Source of the DNA: an uncultured Coriobacteriaceae bacterium
GTDB taxonomy: Bacteria; Actinomycetota; Coriobacteriia; Coriobacteriales; Atopobiaceae
Length of the DNA stretch: 64,000 nt
Direction: 5' to 3'
NCBI GenBank assembly: GCA_900552935.1
Contig: USBN01000002.1
Location: 14,206-78,205 of the forward strand
Every line of letters begins with the position of its first letter. The stretch's first letter is position 1. The notes under the pieces are model-generated. The model had not been told where the DNA came from. It did not search any database and worked only from the letters and a program-made list of their open reading frames with translations. Positions 47,230 to 54,959 of the stretch are shown piece by piece. Both the position numbers and the translations under genes were made by a program.

Positions 47230-48030
47230 CTACTCGTCCTCCTCCAGGGCGGCGGCGATCTCGTCGGTCACGTCCATGGTGTGGTAGACGTTCTGGACGT
47301 CCTCGAGCTCCTCGAGGCGGTCAACGAGGCGCTGAACCTTCTTGGCGTCAGCGACGGTGACGGTCGTCGGGGTGGTGGGGACCATGGTCAGCTCGGAGCC
47401 CTTGACCTCGATGCCCTGGGCCTCGAGGGCCTTCTGGACATCCTGCATCTTGTCATAGGCGGTCCAGACGACCCACTCCTCGCCGGCATCCTCGTAATCG
47501 TCTCCGCCAGCCTCGGCGACGGCCATCATGAACTCGTCCTCGTCGACAGCGTTCTCCTTGTCGGCGACCTTCTTGTCATCGGACTTGATGATCTTGTCGA
47601 CAGCGATGGAGCCCTTGCGCTCGAACTGGAAGGCAACGGAGCCGGTGGTGCCCAGAGAGCCGCCGGAGTGCGTGAAGGCGGAACGGACGTCAGCGGCAGT
47701 GCGGTTCTTGTTGTCAGTCAGGCAGTCAACGTAAACGGCAACGCCAGCGGGGCCATAGCCCTCGTAGGTGACCTCAGAGTAGACCGCGGCGTCAGCGCCA
47801 GCGCCAAAGGCCTTGTCGATGGCGGCCTTGATGCGGTCCTTCGGCATGGAGGACATGCGGGCCTTAGCCACGGCGGCGGCCAGGGAGGCGTTGTTCTCCG
47901 GGAGCGGGTCGCCGCCGAGCTTGGCCGCAACGGTGATGTTGCGGGAGAGCTTCGAGAACAGCGCGGAGCGCTTGGCGTCCTGCGCGCCCTTACGATGCTT
48001 GGTGGTTGCCCACTTAGAGTGTCCGGACAT
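47230..48030 (-). CDS. yebC: YebC/PmpR-family protein
   Basis: 266 residues, slightly longer than the usual 240-250. Conserved start MSGHSKWATTKHRKGAQDAK, then AKARMSSMPKDRIKAAIDKA, YEGYGPAGVAVYVDCLTDN, RSAFTHSGGSLGTTGSVAF and C-terminal VQRLVDRLEELEDVQNVYH. An acidic/lysine-rich insertion (KSDDKKVADKENAVDED) lengthens the middle domain. Recent work ties YebC proteins to translation of proline stretches as well as to transcription. This is relevant because several proteins here (HtrA, DUF3825-like, DUF2273-like) are proline-rich; that link is speculative. Confidence 0.93.
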   Translation of the reverse strand: MSGHSKWATTKHRKGAQDAKRSALFSKLSRNITVAAKLGGDPLPENNASLAAAVAKARMSSMPKDRIKAAIDKAFGAGADAAVYSEVTYEGYGPAGVAVYVDCLTDNKNRTAADVRSAFTHSGGSLGTTGSVAFQFERKGSIAVDKIIKSDDKKVADKENAVDEDEFMMAVAEAGGDDYEDAGEEWVVWTAYDKMQDVQKALEAQGIEVKGSELTMVPTTPTTVTVADAKKVQRLVDRLEELEDVQNVYHTMDVTDEIAAALEEDE

Positions 48031-48225
48031 TCACGTCTCCTTCTTGTACACAGCGCCGGTCCCTCTGGCCAGCGCCCATACTGCAAGCTAGCGTGCGCAC
48101 GGTCTAAGGCACATGCGCACAACTAGTGAACTTTATCACTTTTGCAGTGTCACATACGTCATCTGCGGACATATCTTTGATTGGCTTGATTACGTCACAA
48201 AAATCGAGCGCGGATGCGGACGCCC

Positions 48226-49038
48226 CTACCCCAAGTGCCCAATCTGTGGGCGCTTGGCACGCGCCGCCCACGCAAGCACGACGATGCCCAGCAACACGAG
48301 CGGCAGGCTCAGCAACTGACCCATCGTGATTGGCCCAAGCAGGTAGCCAAGCTGTGCGTCAGGCACGCGGACGAACTCGATAAGGAAGCGGAAAACGCCG
48401 TAGAGCACGAGGAACGTCCCCATGAAGGTGCCCTGCGGGTGAGCGGGCTTGCGTAGGCTCATCATCCACAGCACGCAGAAGATGACGAGACCCTCGAGAA
48501 TGGCCTCGTACAGCTGGCTGGGATGGCGCGCGACGTTGCCGCCCGTCTCGAAGACTACGCCCCATGGGAGATCCGTGGGCTTGCCCCAAAGCTCGCCGTT
48601 CACGAAGTTGGCGCAACGACCGAAGAACAGTCCCAGGGGCGCGCCGATAACGCCGAGGTCGCAGACTGTCGGGACGGAGAGGTGGCAGGAGCGGCACATG
48701 AGCGAGCCGCCAACGATGGCGCCCACGAGGCCGCCGTGGAAGCTCATGCCGCCCTCGTTCAGGGCGAAGATCTTCAGCGGGTTGGCGAAGTAGTAGCCAT
48801 CGCCGTAGAAGAGCACGTAGAACAGGCGGGCGCCTATGATGATGCCCCACGCCATCGCAACGATGAGATTCGCGACCTCGTCCCCGGTGATATCCAGGCC
48901 CCAGCGTCGCGAGATGCGGTAGATCACGATGCCCGTCAGGACAAAGCCCGCAAGGTAGGCAAGCGCGTACCAGTAAATGTGGACCGGCCCAATCGAAATC
49001 GCGACGGGATTGAGGCTGTGGTAAAGCTCGTTGAGCAT
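48226..49038 (-). CDS. lgt: Prolipoprotein diacylglyceryl transferase
   Basis: 270 residues with seven or so membrane helices. Signatures: NEGGMSFHGGLVGAIVGG (the HGG motif), RCANFVNGELWGKPTD (Lgt signature) and RHPSQLYEAILEG. It transfers diacylglyceryl from phosphatidylglycerol to the lipobox Cys of exported lipoproteins such as GlnH and the GH3 enzyme encoded here. Start 49038 has GAGGAG upstream; the longer reading consists of translated tandem repeats. Confidence 0.95.
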   Translation of the reverse strand: MLNELYHSLNPVAISIGPVHIYWYALAYLAGFVLTGIVIYRISRRWGLDITGDEVANLIVAMAWGIIIGARLFYVLFYGDGYYFANPLKIFALNEGGMSFHGGLVGAIVGGSLMCRSCHLSVPTVCDLGVIGAPLGLFFGRCANFVNGELWGKPTDLPWGVVFETGGNVARHPSQLYEAILEGLVIFCVLWMMSLRKPAHPQGTFMGTFLVLYGVFRFLIEFVRVPDAQLGYLLGPITMGQLLSLPLVLLGIVVLAWAARAKRPQIGHLG

Positions 49039-49075
49039 GTAACTCCTCGAAACGATATTTGAGCGCCGGGCCGAC

Positions 49076-49150
49076 AGGGCGCACGCAGACACGGCGCACG
49101 CAGGCGGGGCACACGCGGATGCGACGCACACAGACGCGGTGCACAAGGCA
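49076..49150. repeat. Five 15-bp degenerate tandem units upstream of lgt
   Basis: Units starting at 49076, 49091, 49106, 49121 and 49136 share a G-rich start and a GCACACGCAGAC-like body. Their similarity decays to the right. They sit between lgt and the dcd-end duplication. Confidence 0.6.
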
Positions 49151-49183
49151 CCATCAGGAACGCGCCTCAGCGCGGAGCGATAC

Positions 49184-49280
49184 GGCCGTCTCTAGCGCGT
49201 GAACATATGAGGGCGGCCCGGGGTTCGATCCCCTGACGGCACACCAGAGGCCGTCATTAGCGCGTGAGCGTATGGGCGGC
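49184..49280. repeat. Duplicated dcd end flanking a tRNA-like 3' fragment
   Basis: A 34-bp segment (49184-49217) is repeated at 49249-49280 with a two-base deletion and a few substitutions; the second copy is the end of dcd including its stop. Between them lies CGGGGTTCGATCCCCTG, a good T-arm with TTCGATC loop, followed by ACGGCACACCA, which looks like a tRNA acceptor 3' strand with CCA. No matching GTGCCGT 5' strand or D-arm is found upstream, so this is not a complete tRNA. Confidence 0.6.
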
Positions 49281-49814
49281 AGCAGCGCCGCGCTGACCCT
49301 GGTAGTGGCTCCCGAGACCGGCAGAGCCATACGGACGCTCGGCCGGGCTCGACATGCGCTCGAAAGATATCTGCCCGATACGCATGCCCGGATGAAGCAC
49401 GATGGGCAGCGTAGCGACGTTGGAGAGCTCAAGCGTGATCTCTCCATCCCAACCCGGATCGACATAGCCAGCGGTTGAGTGAATCATGAGGCCGAGGCGG
49501 CCCAGCGTCGATTTGCCCTCGAGTTTGCCGAGGATGTCATCGGGCACGGCGATGCGCTCGAGCGTCGTGCCAAGCACGAACTGTCCAGGATGCAGCACGA
49601 ACTGCCCGCCCTCGGGGACCACAACCTCCTCGGTGAGGTCCGGCTGGGGCAGCGTCGGGTCGATGTAGGCGTGCGTGGAGTTGCGGAAGACCCTGAAGCT
49701 CGAGCCAAGACGCACGTCTACCGAAGCCGGCTGGACATCCTCCATGTCGAGCGGCTCGATGACGATACGGCCGGCGGTCATCTCGGCCTTGATGTCGCGG
49801 TCTGAGAGGACCAC
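49257..49814 (-). CDS. dcd: dCTP deaminase
   Basis: 185 residues, normal for Dcd. Motifs: MVLSDRDIKAEM, ASVDVRLGSSFRVF, FVLGTTLERIAVPDDILG, EGKSTLGRLGLMIHSTAGYVDPG (catalytic Glu within the E..G..T/S region), and GQISFERM. It converts dCTP to dUTP, or in bifunctional forms to dUMP; the exact product cannot be told from sequence. Start is GTG at 49814, three bases before the NifU-domain stop codon ends (49815), with a weak ribosome site. Its 3' end is duplicated downstream. Confidence 0.92.
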   Translation of the reverse strand: MVLSDRDIKAEMTAGRIVIEPLDMEDVQPASVDVRLGSSFRVFRNSTHAYIDPTLPQPDLTEEVVVPEGGQFVLHPGQFVLGTTLERIAVPDDILGKLEGKSTLGRLGLMIHSTAGYVDPGWDGEITLELSNVATLPIVLHPGMRIGQISFERMSSPAERPYGSAGLGSHYQGQRGAAAAHTLTR

Positions 49815-50051
49815 CTACATCACCGCCCTCACACCGGTGACACCGGGGACGTTGTCCTTAAGCACGCGCTCGATACCCTGAGAGATCGTGACCTCGGAGA
49901 GCGAGCAGCCCGCACAGGCACCCGTCATCTCGATGGTGACGACGCCGGTCTCGTCATCGACGCCAACGAGGGCGCAGTCGCCGCCGTCCGCCTGAAGGCT
50001 CGGACGCACCGCATCGAGCACGACCTCCAGAAGGTCCTTGTCAATCGCCAT
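49815..50051 (-). CDS. NifU-domain iron-sulfur protein (copy 1)
   Basis: 78 residues consisting of a NifU C-terminal domain only: LDAVRPSLQADGGDCALVGV, the CxxC motif (GACAGCSLS) and ERVLKDNVPGVTGV. Such stand-alone domains act as Fe-S cluster carriers or scaffolds. GGAGGAG precedes ATG 50051. It directly abuts dcd and is paralogous to the 96-residue protein immediately upstream (about 60 percent identical by eye over the shared part). Confidence 0.88.
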   Translation of the reverse strand: MAIDKDLLEVVLDAVRPSLQADGGDCALVGVDDETGVVTIEMTGACAGCSLSEVTISQGIERVLKDNVPGVTGVRAVM

Positions 50052-50134
50052 GTCTCCTCCTTGCCGTTCGCGCGAGGCGAGCAGGCGCGAGCGCGACCCG
50101 GTTGAGCCGCGGGCACGCGCCGCCCGATCAAGCG

Positions 50135-50425
50135 CTAGTACATTACGGGGCGTACCGTGGTGACGCCGGGGACGTGCTCCTTGATGATGGTGTCGATGCC
50201 CTCGGAGATGTCCGTCGAAGCGAACATGCAGGCGGCGCAGGCACCCGTCATCTCGATGGTGACGACGCCAGTCTCGTCATCGACACCGATAAGCTCGATG
50301 TCGCCGCCATCCGCCTGGAAGCTCGGTCGAATCGCGTCAAGGACGTCCTCGAGCAGACGGTGGTCGATCTTGGCCGTCTTGTCCTTCTCCGACGCGCTTT
50401 CCGTGGTGTTCTCGTTGTCAGCCAT
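50135..50425 (-). CDS. NifU-domain iron-sulfur protein (copy 2)
   Basis: 96 residues: a 17-residue Glu/Lys/Thr-rich tail and then the NifU C-terminal domain with IRPSFQADGGDIELIGV, CxxC motif GACAACMFAS and HVPGVTTVRPV. Both cysteines are kept, so both paralogs may bind clusters. GGGGAGAGG precedes ATG 50425. The tandem arrangement and the shared DDETGVVTIEMTGACA block point to duplication in place. Confidence 0.88.
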   Translation of the reverse strand: MADNENTTESASEKDKTAKIDHRLLEDVLDAIRPSFQADGGDIELIGVDDETGVVTIEMTGACAACMFASTDISEGIDTIIKEHVPGVTTVRPVMY

Positions 50426-50491
50426 GTCTATCCTCTCCCCCGCAAGGCGGGCGTGTTCTCAAATCACTCTTGGATGCTACCCGACTCGCGC

Positions 50492-53032
50492 CTATCCGAT
50501 GCCCCAGAACAGATGCCCACTTGAGGCGTGGCGCTCGCGCGAGGCGGGCTTGCGACCCTCTCGAACGGCGGCGAGCGCGTTGACGAGGCGCTCAACGGCA
50601 GCCCTGGTCTCCGCCTCGTTGAGAAGCGTCGCGTCGACCGCGAAGCGCGTCACGCCCGCCTCGATGAGCTCACCTACCTGCGGCGTCAGGTCGAGAGGCA
50701 CCGCGTCATAGATGCGCGAACGGCCATTGAGATCCGTTCTGACGGGCAAGAGGCGGCCGTCTCGATCGCGAAGCGAGATCATACGCCGGCGTAGCGCACA
50801 CCGCGCGCAATCGTGGATACAGCGATTCGCCGCCTTCAGAACGCAATGTTCACTCGTCATAACACGAGGGCGGCCCGAGACGACGACACCCACGGGCACG
50901 TTGGCGCGCGGGGCGAGAGACTGGATCTCCGCGAGCGTAAGCTCCGGCGAAAGCCAGACCCCGGCCGCACCGGCACGCTCGAGCTTATCGAGGGCGAAGG
51001 CGTTGTGAATGGGGATGCAACCACGAACCTCCGCCTTCGCGCCGCAGCTCGCAGCAAGCGCGAGCTCGGAGACGTTACCCACGGCAACGGAAGCGCCGGC
51101 CGTTATCCACGGGTCGATGCGGGCATGCTCTGGGTCGCGGCAGACCTCGTCGAGGACAGGGACGCTGCCGACAGGCCAGACGGGCGCGGGGCTTCCAGGC
51201 TCGCCAAGCTCATCGGACGCAACGTACACACGCGTAGCGCCGACTGCAGTGGCAACACGGGCCACCTCGGGCGACGGCGCAATGACGCAGACCTCCGGAG
51301 TTGGCGTCGCGACAGCGCAGGCAGCGTCTTCCGCACTGGAGGCGGCGGCAGGCGTGATGGCAACGGTAGCCATCGCGGAGACGGGTGCGAGCGCACGGGC
51401 ACGGTCAGCATACGGCGCGAGAATGGCTTCCTCCAGCGCCTCGCAAGCGGCGGCGCGGACCTTGTGCACGACGGAGAAGCCCATGCCACAACCCTCGTCA
51501 AGTTCGACCTCGATCGAGCGTGGCTCAAAGGCCGAGGCACCCATGCGCCCGACATGCTCGGCCAGGTCCTCGCTCGTCAGCGCCTTCGTGCGCGCGGCCT
51601 CGACAACCGGGCCCGAAGCCACAGCCTGCGGAAGTGAGCCATCGGGCAGTGCGGGGCCATTCGCGCAGGTGAGCTCAACGGAAAGGGGCTCTCCTAGCCG
51701 CGCGACAACGCGCACGTCGACCGCGCGCTTGCGAGCGACCTCGCGCGAAAGGTCCGCCGAGCTACCATCGTGCGCTGCCTTGCTGCGGATGACCCTGGCC
51801 GGGCAGCCCACCGGCATCGGGCGCGCCACTCGACACTCGACCGTACCGCCCGCGGGAACATCGCTGGGAACGGTCGCCGTGAGAAAGGCATCGGGGTCAT
51901 TATCCGGACGAAGCTCAAGCAGGTCGCCGGCACCAACGGGCTCGTCAACGCGGACCACGACGGTGCAGTGAGCGCTCTTCTTGTCCTGACGCGGATCGCG
52001 GTGGAGGTTGCCCCTTCCGTCCCTGCGCTGGAGCTGGCCGCCCGAGCTCGAGAGAACCTCGCCCACGAGTTGGCCGCGGTTGTTCGAGCGTTCGTAGCTC
52101 ATCATCTCGTCATCAGCGGATCCGCGCAGGTAGGCATCGGTGAAATCGCGGTTGAAAGCGCGCTTGAGACGACGCGCGACATGGGCGGGGACGGGCGTGC
52201 CGCCAAGCTCGGCCGACGCGGGTGCTCCCGTCAACACGGAATCGATCTGTTCGCGATAGGCCCCGATAACGCTCCAGACGTAATCGGGTGCCTTCATGCG
52301 GCCCTCGACCTTTAGCGAACCGACGCCGGCCTTCATAAGCGCGGCGACATCGCCAGCGGTGCAGGCATCCTTCGGGCAGAGGGGACGCGTGCGCCCCGGA
52401 GCGGCGATGTCATTTCCAGCCTCATCGACAAGGCGATAGAGTAGCCTGCAGGGCTGGGCGCACAGACCGCGATTGGCGCTGCGACCTCCGGCCATGCTCG
52501 ACATGAGGCACACGCCGGAGTAGCAGAAGCAAAGGGCGCCGTGGCCGAATACCTCCAGCTCGACGCTTTCCTCAGCGATGTGAGAAATCTCAGCAAGAGA
52601 GAGCTCGCGGGACAAGGTCACACGGTGCGCGCCCTGTTCGCGAGCCCAGGCAACGCCGCGTGCATCATGGACGTTCGCCTGCGTGGACACATGCAGCTCA
52701 AGCTCGGGCCAGGTCTTGTGGATCTGGTCGAATAGACCCCAGTCCTGAATGATGAAGGCATCAGCGCCGCGCGCGGATGCCTCTCGCACGAGAGCGAGAG
52801 CGCGTGGCATCTCCTCATCGCGAACGACGACGTTAATGGTCACGTAAACGCGCGTACCCGCAAGGTGCGCCTCGCGGCACGCAGCCTCAAAAGCATCGAA
52901 ATCAAAGTTATGAGCGTTACGGCGAGCATTGAAATCATTGCCGACGCCGCAGTAGATCGCATCAGCACCAGCAGCCAGCGCCGCACGGAACGGTTCCGGG
53001 CCACCCGCCGGAGCCAATAGCTCCATCGTCAT
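50492..53032 (-). CDS. U32-family peptidase/RlhA-like with DUF3656
   Basis: 846 residues. The U32 signature is clear: ELEVFGHGALCFCYSGVC, preceded by MELLAPAGGPEPFRAAL and YCGVGNDFNARR. Further Cys (GLCAQPCRLLY, SEHCVLKAANRCIHDCARC) suggest an iron-sulfur site, as in RlhA/TrhP-type tRNA or rRNA hydroxylation enzymes, which share this fold. The C-terminal half corresponds to DUF3656 and a second U32-like barrel. RNA hydroxylation is more likely than collagenase activity, but this is inference. GGGGA precedes ATG 53032. Confidence 0.85.
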   Translation of the reverse strand: MTMELLAPAGGPEPFRAALAAGADAIYCGVGNDFNARRNAHNFDFDAFEAACREAHLAGTRVYVTINVVVRDEEMPRALALVREASARGADAFIIQDWGLFDQIHKTWPELELHVSTQANVHDARGVAWAREQGAHRVTLSRELSLAEISHIAEESVELEVFGHGALCFCYSGVCLMSSMAGGRSANRGLCAQPCRLLYRLVDEAGNDIAAPGRTRPLCPKDACTAGDVAALMKAGVGSLKVEGRMKAPDYVWSVIGAYREQIDSVLTGAPASAELGGTPVPAHVARRLKRAFNRDFTDAYLRGSADDEMMSYERSNNRGQLVGEVLSSSGGQLQRRDGRGNLHRDPRQDKKSAHCTVVVRVDEPVGAGDLLELRPDNDPDAFLTATVPSDVPAGGTVECRVARPMPVGCPARVIRSKAAHDGSSADLSREVARKRAVDVRVVARLGEPLSVELTCANGPALPDGSLPQAVASGPVVEAARTKALTSEDLAEHVGRMGASAFEPRSIEVELDEGCGMGFSVVHKVRAAACEALEEAILAPYADRARALAPVSAMATVAITPAAASSAEDAACAVATPTPEVCVIAPSPEVARVATAVGATRVYVASDELGEPGSPAPVWPVGSVPVLDEVCRDPEHARIDPWITAGASVAVGNVSELALAASCGAKAEVRGCIPIHNAFALDKLERAGAAGVWLSPELTLAEIQSLAPRANVPVGVVVSGRPRVMTSEHCVLKAANRCIHDCARCALRRRMISLRDRDGRLLPVRTDLNGRSRIYDAVPLDLTPQVGELIEAGVTRFAVDATLLNEAETRAAVERLVNALAAVREGRKPASRERHASSGHLFWGIG

Positions 53033-53170
53033 CGAATCCCCAATCGCACGCGGCGCAAGCCGCCTTTCGTTTCCAACTTTTTAGAATAACAGTCAGACAG
53101 CAGGAGCACATGTCAACAAGCGCCCCTCATTCCGGTATCCCAAGAGCGCTCAGAGACGTTTTTCGTCGGC

Positions 53171-53379
53171 GATGGTCAAAAACACCATCTTGGCGTACGC
53201 ACGACTCGCCATTAAGGGCCTTCGCTTAATTATTAATGAGACATAGTCTCATTAAGTGGGCAAATCGCACCCATTTTGCTCACTTATGGCAACGCTGTTT
53301 TGCCAAACTCCATCAAGGGTGCTCTTTAGTAGTTCGCCAATTCGATATCGCGTACGCCAAGATGGGTATTTTGACCATC
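53171..53379. repeat. 209-bp element with 30-bp terminal inverted repeats
   Basis: Ends 53171-53200 and 53350-53379 are complementary at 27 of 30 positions (GATGGTCAAAA, CCATCTTGGCGTACGC and inverse). Inside are successive hairpins: ATTAAG/CTTAAT (53211-53230), TTAATGAGAC/GTCTCATTAA with a 3-base loop (53233-53255), an 11-bp stem with one G-U (53254-53285) and TGGCAA/TTGCCA (53287-53305). No coding frame. It could be a MITE-like element or a structured RNA. Confidence 0.75.
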
Positions 53380-53412
53380 TGGTCAAAATACCGCCTGCCA
53401 TTTATGGCAGGC
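53365..53412. repeat. Two adjoining perfect hairpins at the element's right end
   Basis: GGTATTTTGACC-ATCT-GGTCAAAATACC (53365-53392, 12-bp stem) is followed without gap by GCCTGCCA-TTTA-TGGCAGGC (53393-53412, 8-bp stem). The first competes with the outer arm of the 209-bp element for pairing, so two alternative folds exist. Confidence 0.8.
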
Positions 53413-53499
53413 ATCATCGCGAGACGGCCGTACCATGCACCCATAACCGAGACAAACCGCACGGATAGACGACCGTCTTTTCATCTCCGGGAATTCTCG

Positions 53500-54462
53500 T
53501 CAGGCTATCGATGTCCACTTCCTCAAACGCGGAATCAATCGAGCTCGAAGGCATTGCTGTCGGCCGCGAAAACTATCCGAGCGAATCCTATCGCGCTTCC
53601 CTGCCGCCTTTAATGCCACCGACTCCAGACGCGCGAACAATTGCGGGTCAACAAGGTCTTCGTACCAGACGTTGATAACCGTCCACCCGAGCCCGACCAG
53701 TGAGTTCTGCCTCCTATCATCACGTCCCGCCTGCTCAGGCAGATGATACCTACGTCCTTTGTATTCAAATACAATCTTAAGCTCCGGAAACGCAATGTCG
53801 GCAAAACGATCTCCCGACGGGGTAGCGATGCGATAGTTCGCCCTCGCACCAGATAAGCCAAGACCTCCCAGACGCCGTGGAAACGTCAGCAGGGCAAGAA
53901 GCACGCTCTCCATTGGGGAATGGCAGCCATCGACAACAAGCCCCATGGCTTCTCGCGCCTTCCCCAAGCCAGGCCTCCACTTCAAGCGGTTAGCAATTCG
54001 CTCAATCGACCGCCTCGAAGTCATCGGCGTATCGATATTAACGAAGCCATCCCAACCACTCTGGCCATTGTCGAGGAGATACGTTCCGCACAGTTCAAGA
54101 CCCACCAGCGCAAGGTCCACAACGTCATAATCCTGCGATGAGGCAAGGTCGAAGAACATGAGTTCCGGTGATTCCACCAAAACGTCTTTCGACAATCGAA
54201 TAAGGGACCTGGAAGGAGGGTCGGTCCTCCATTCGTGTCTGATGGCCCATGGCTTGCTGCGTGCCTTATCTGCCAGAATCATCAAATGGCAAGGACGCGA
54301 TACCCCTCCAAACGTCGCAAGAGCGTCTTCGATCTCCAGCTTTCCTGGAATTCCGCAGCCCTGAAGCGTTGAAGCGCGGCACATGCCTAGGAGCTCTGGG
54401 GCGAGTTTGCCTCGCGAGCGAAGGAGTTCGAGTGCGGATATGTCGCAGATGCAGATAGCCAT
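53500..54462 (-). CDS. AbiEi/DUF559-like protein with PD-(D/E)xK nuclease signature
   Basis: 320 residues. Residues 1-190 resemble the AbiEi-type N-terminal region of many actinobacterial DUF559 proteins (SPELMFFDLAS). The C-terminal 110 residues carry a nuclease-like core: RFADIAFPELKIVFEYKGRRY followed by DDRRQNSLVGLGWTVINVWYEDL, i.e. Asp, Glu-x-Lys and a very-short-patch-repair-like end. No toxin, antitoxin or methylase gene is adjacent. Codon use and composition look less GC-extreme than neighbours, suggesting transfer. Function (defence, repair or mobile) unknown. Confidence 0.6.
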   Translation of the reverse strand: MAICICDISALELLRSRGKLAPELLGMCRASTLQGCGIPGKLEIEDALATFGGVSRPCHLMILADKARSKPWAIRHEWRTDPPSRSLIRLSKDVLVESPELMFFDLASSQDYDVVDLALVGLELCGTYLLDNGQSGWDGFVNIDTPMTSRRSIERIANRLKWRPGLGKAREAMGLVVDGCHSPMESVLLALLTFPRRLGGLGLSGARANYRIATPSGDRFADIAFPELKIVFEYKGRRYHLPEQAGRDDRRQNSLVGLGWTVINVWYEDLVDPQLFARLESVALKAAGKRDRIRSDSFRGRQQCLRARLIPRLRKWTSIA

Positions 54463-54957
54463 GGCACAACGCTATCAGGCTCGCATACGTCCGCGAAGAT
54501 CGAGGCCAAGAAAGTCCCCCGCACTCAAACCAAAACCTGACATGAATCCAACACGTTTTCGCAAAAACGCGCCAAAGTGCGTCAAACAATGACACTACAA
54601 AAGCTTTACCTGCGACGATACTGGTGGTCCATTCCGAGAAGGACGAAACAATCTGCAGGGAATTACTTATTGTCACAGAAGGCCCTCGGCCCCGCTCGCG
54701 AACACGAACGGGGCCGGGGGCTTTACGTCACAAGAAACAAAGCAGATTGATGCTCGCCATCGAACGCACCAGGGGTAAAGCGCGGTTGAGCTCAGCCCGC
54801 AGACGCAGCTGGAGGAACAAACCCGCGGGCATGCTAGACGAGCCCGCCCGCTGGCGCGTTAGGCGACCCTGGTCGCTGGCGCGTTAGGCGAACCTGGCCG
54901 AAGGCGCGTCAGGCGGCCCGCCCGCTGGCGCATCAGACAAACCTGGTCGCGGGCGCG
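54463..54957. other. 495-bp spacer with terminator and tandem repeats
   Basis: Left part (54463-54660) is A+T-rich and should contain the nuclease gene promoter. Then come a GC-rich hairpin (54683-54720) and tandem units derived from the tyrS end (54836-54959). No gene is recognised. Confidence 0.55.
54683..54720 (-). terminator. GC-rich hairpin, probable tyrS terminator
   Basis: CCCTCGGCCCCG and CGGGGCCGGGGG pair over 12 positions (one G-U/A mismatch-type position) with a 14-base loop. The T-tract on the minus strand is weak (CCTTCTG). On the plus strand CTTTACG follows. Confidence 0.5.
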
Positions 54958-54959
54958 TT
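54836..54959. repeat. Five 24-25 bp tandem units derived from the tyrS end
   Basis: Units at 54836-54860, 54861-54885, 54886-54910, 54911-54934 and 54935-54959 each read AG(A/G)C...CTGGTCG...GGCGCGTT with substitutions. A sixth, at 54960-54984, is the last codons of tyrS itself. Unit length is not a multiple of three, and the units lie outside the gene. Confidence 0.8.

Larger units (their letters stand above)
53033..53499. other. 467-bp spacer dominated by inverted repeats
   Basis: Unlike neighbouring sequence, this stretch is A+T-rich and almost wholly self-complementary from 53171 to 53412. The part at 53033-53170 should hold the U32 gene promoter. A 125-codon frame over the palindromes is not convincing as a gene. 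Confidence 0.7.

Noticed and set aside
49171..49246. Complete tRNA gene
   Set aside because: The T-arm and acceptor 3' strand fit, but a matching 5' acceptor, D-arm and anticodon arm are absent at the right distances.
49154..49465. A 103-codon minus-strand frame crossing the dcd end
   Set aside because: It is translated repeat and tRNA-like sequence plus an out-of-frame part of dcd; it has no ribosome site and no domain.
53236..53613. 125-codon plus-strand frame over the inverted-repeat element
   Set aside because: It runs through palindromes and the antisense of the nuclease gene, without a ribosome site.
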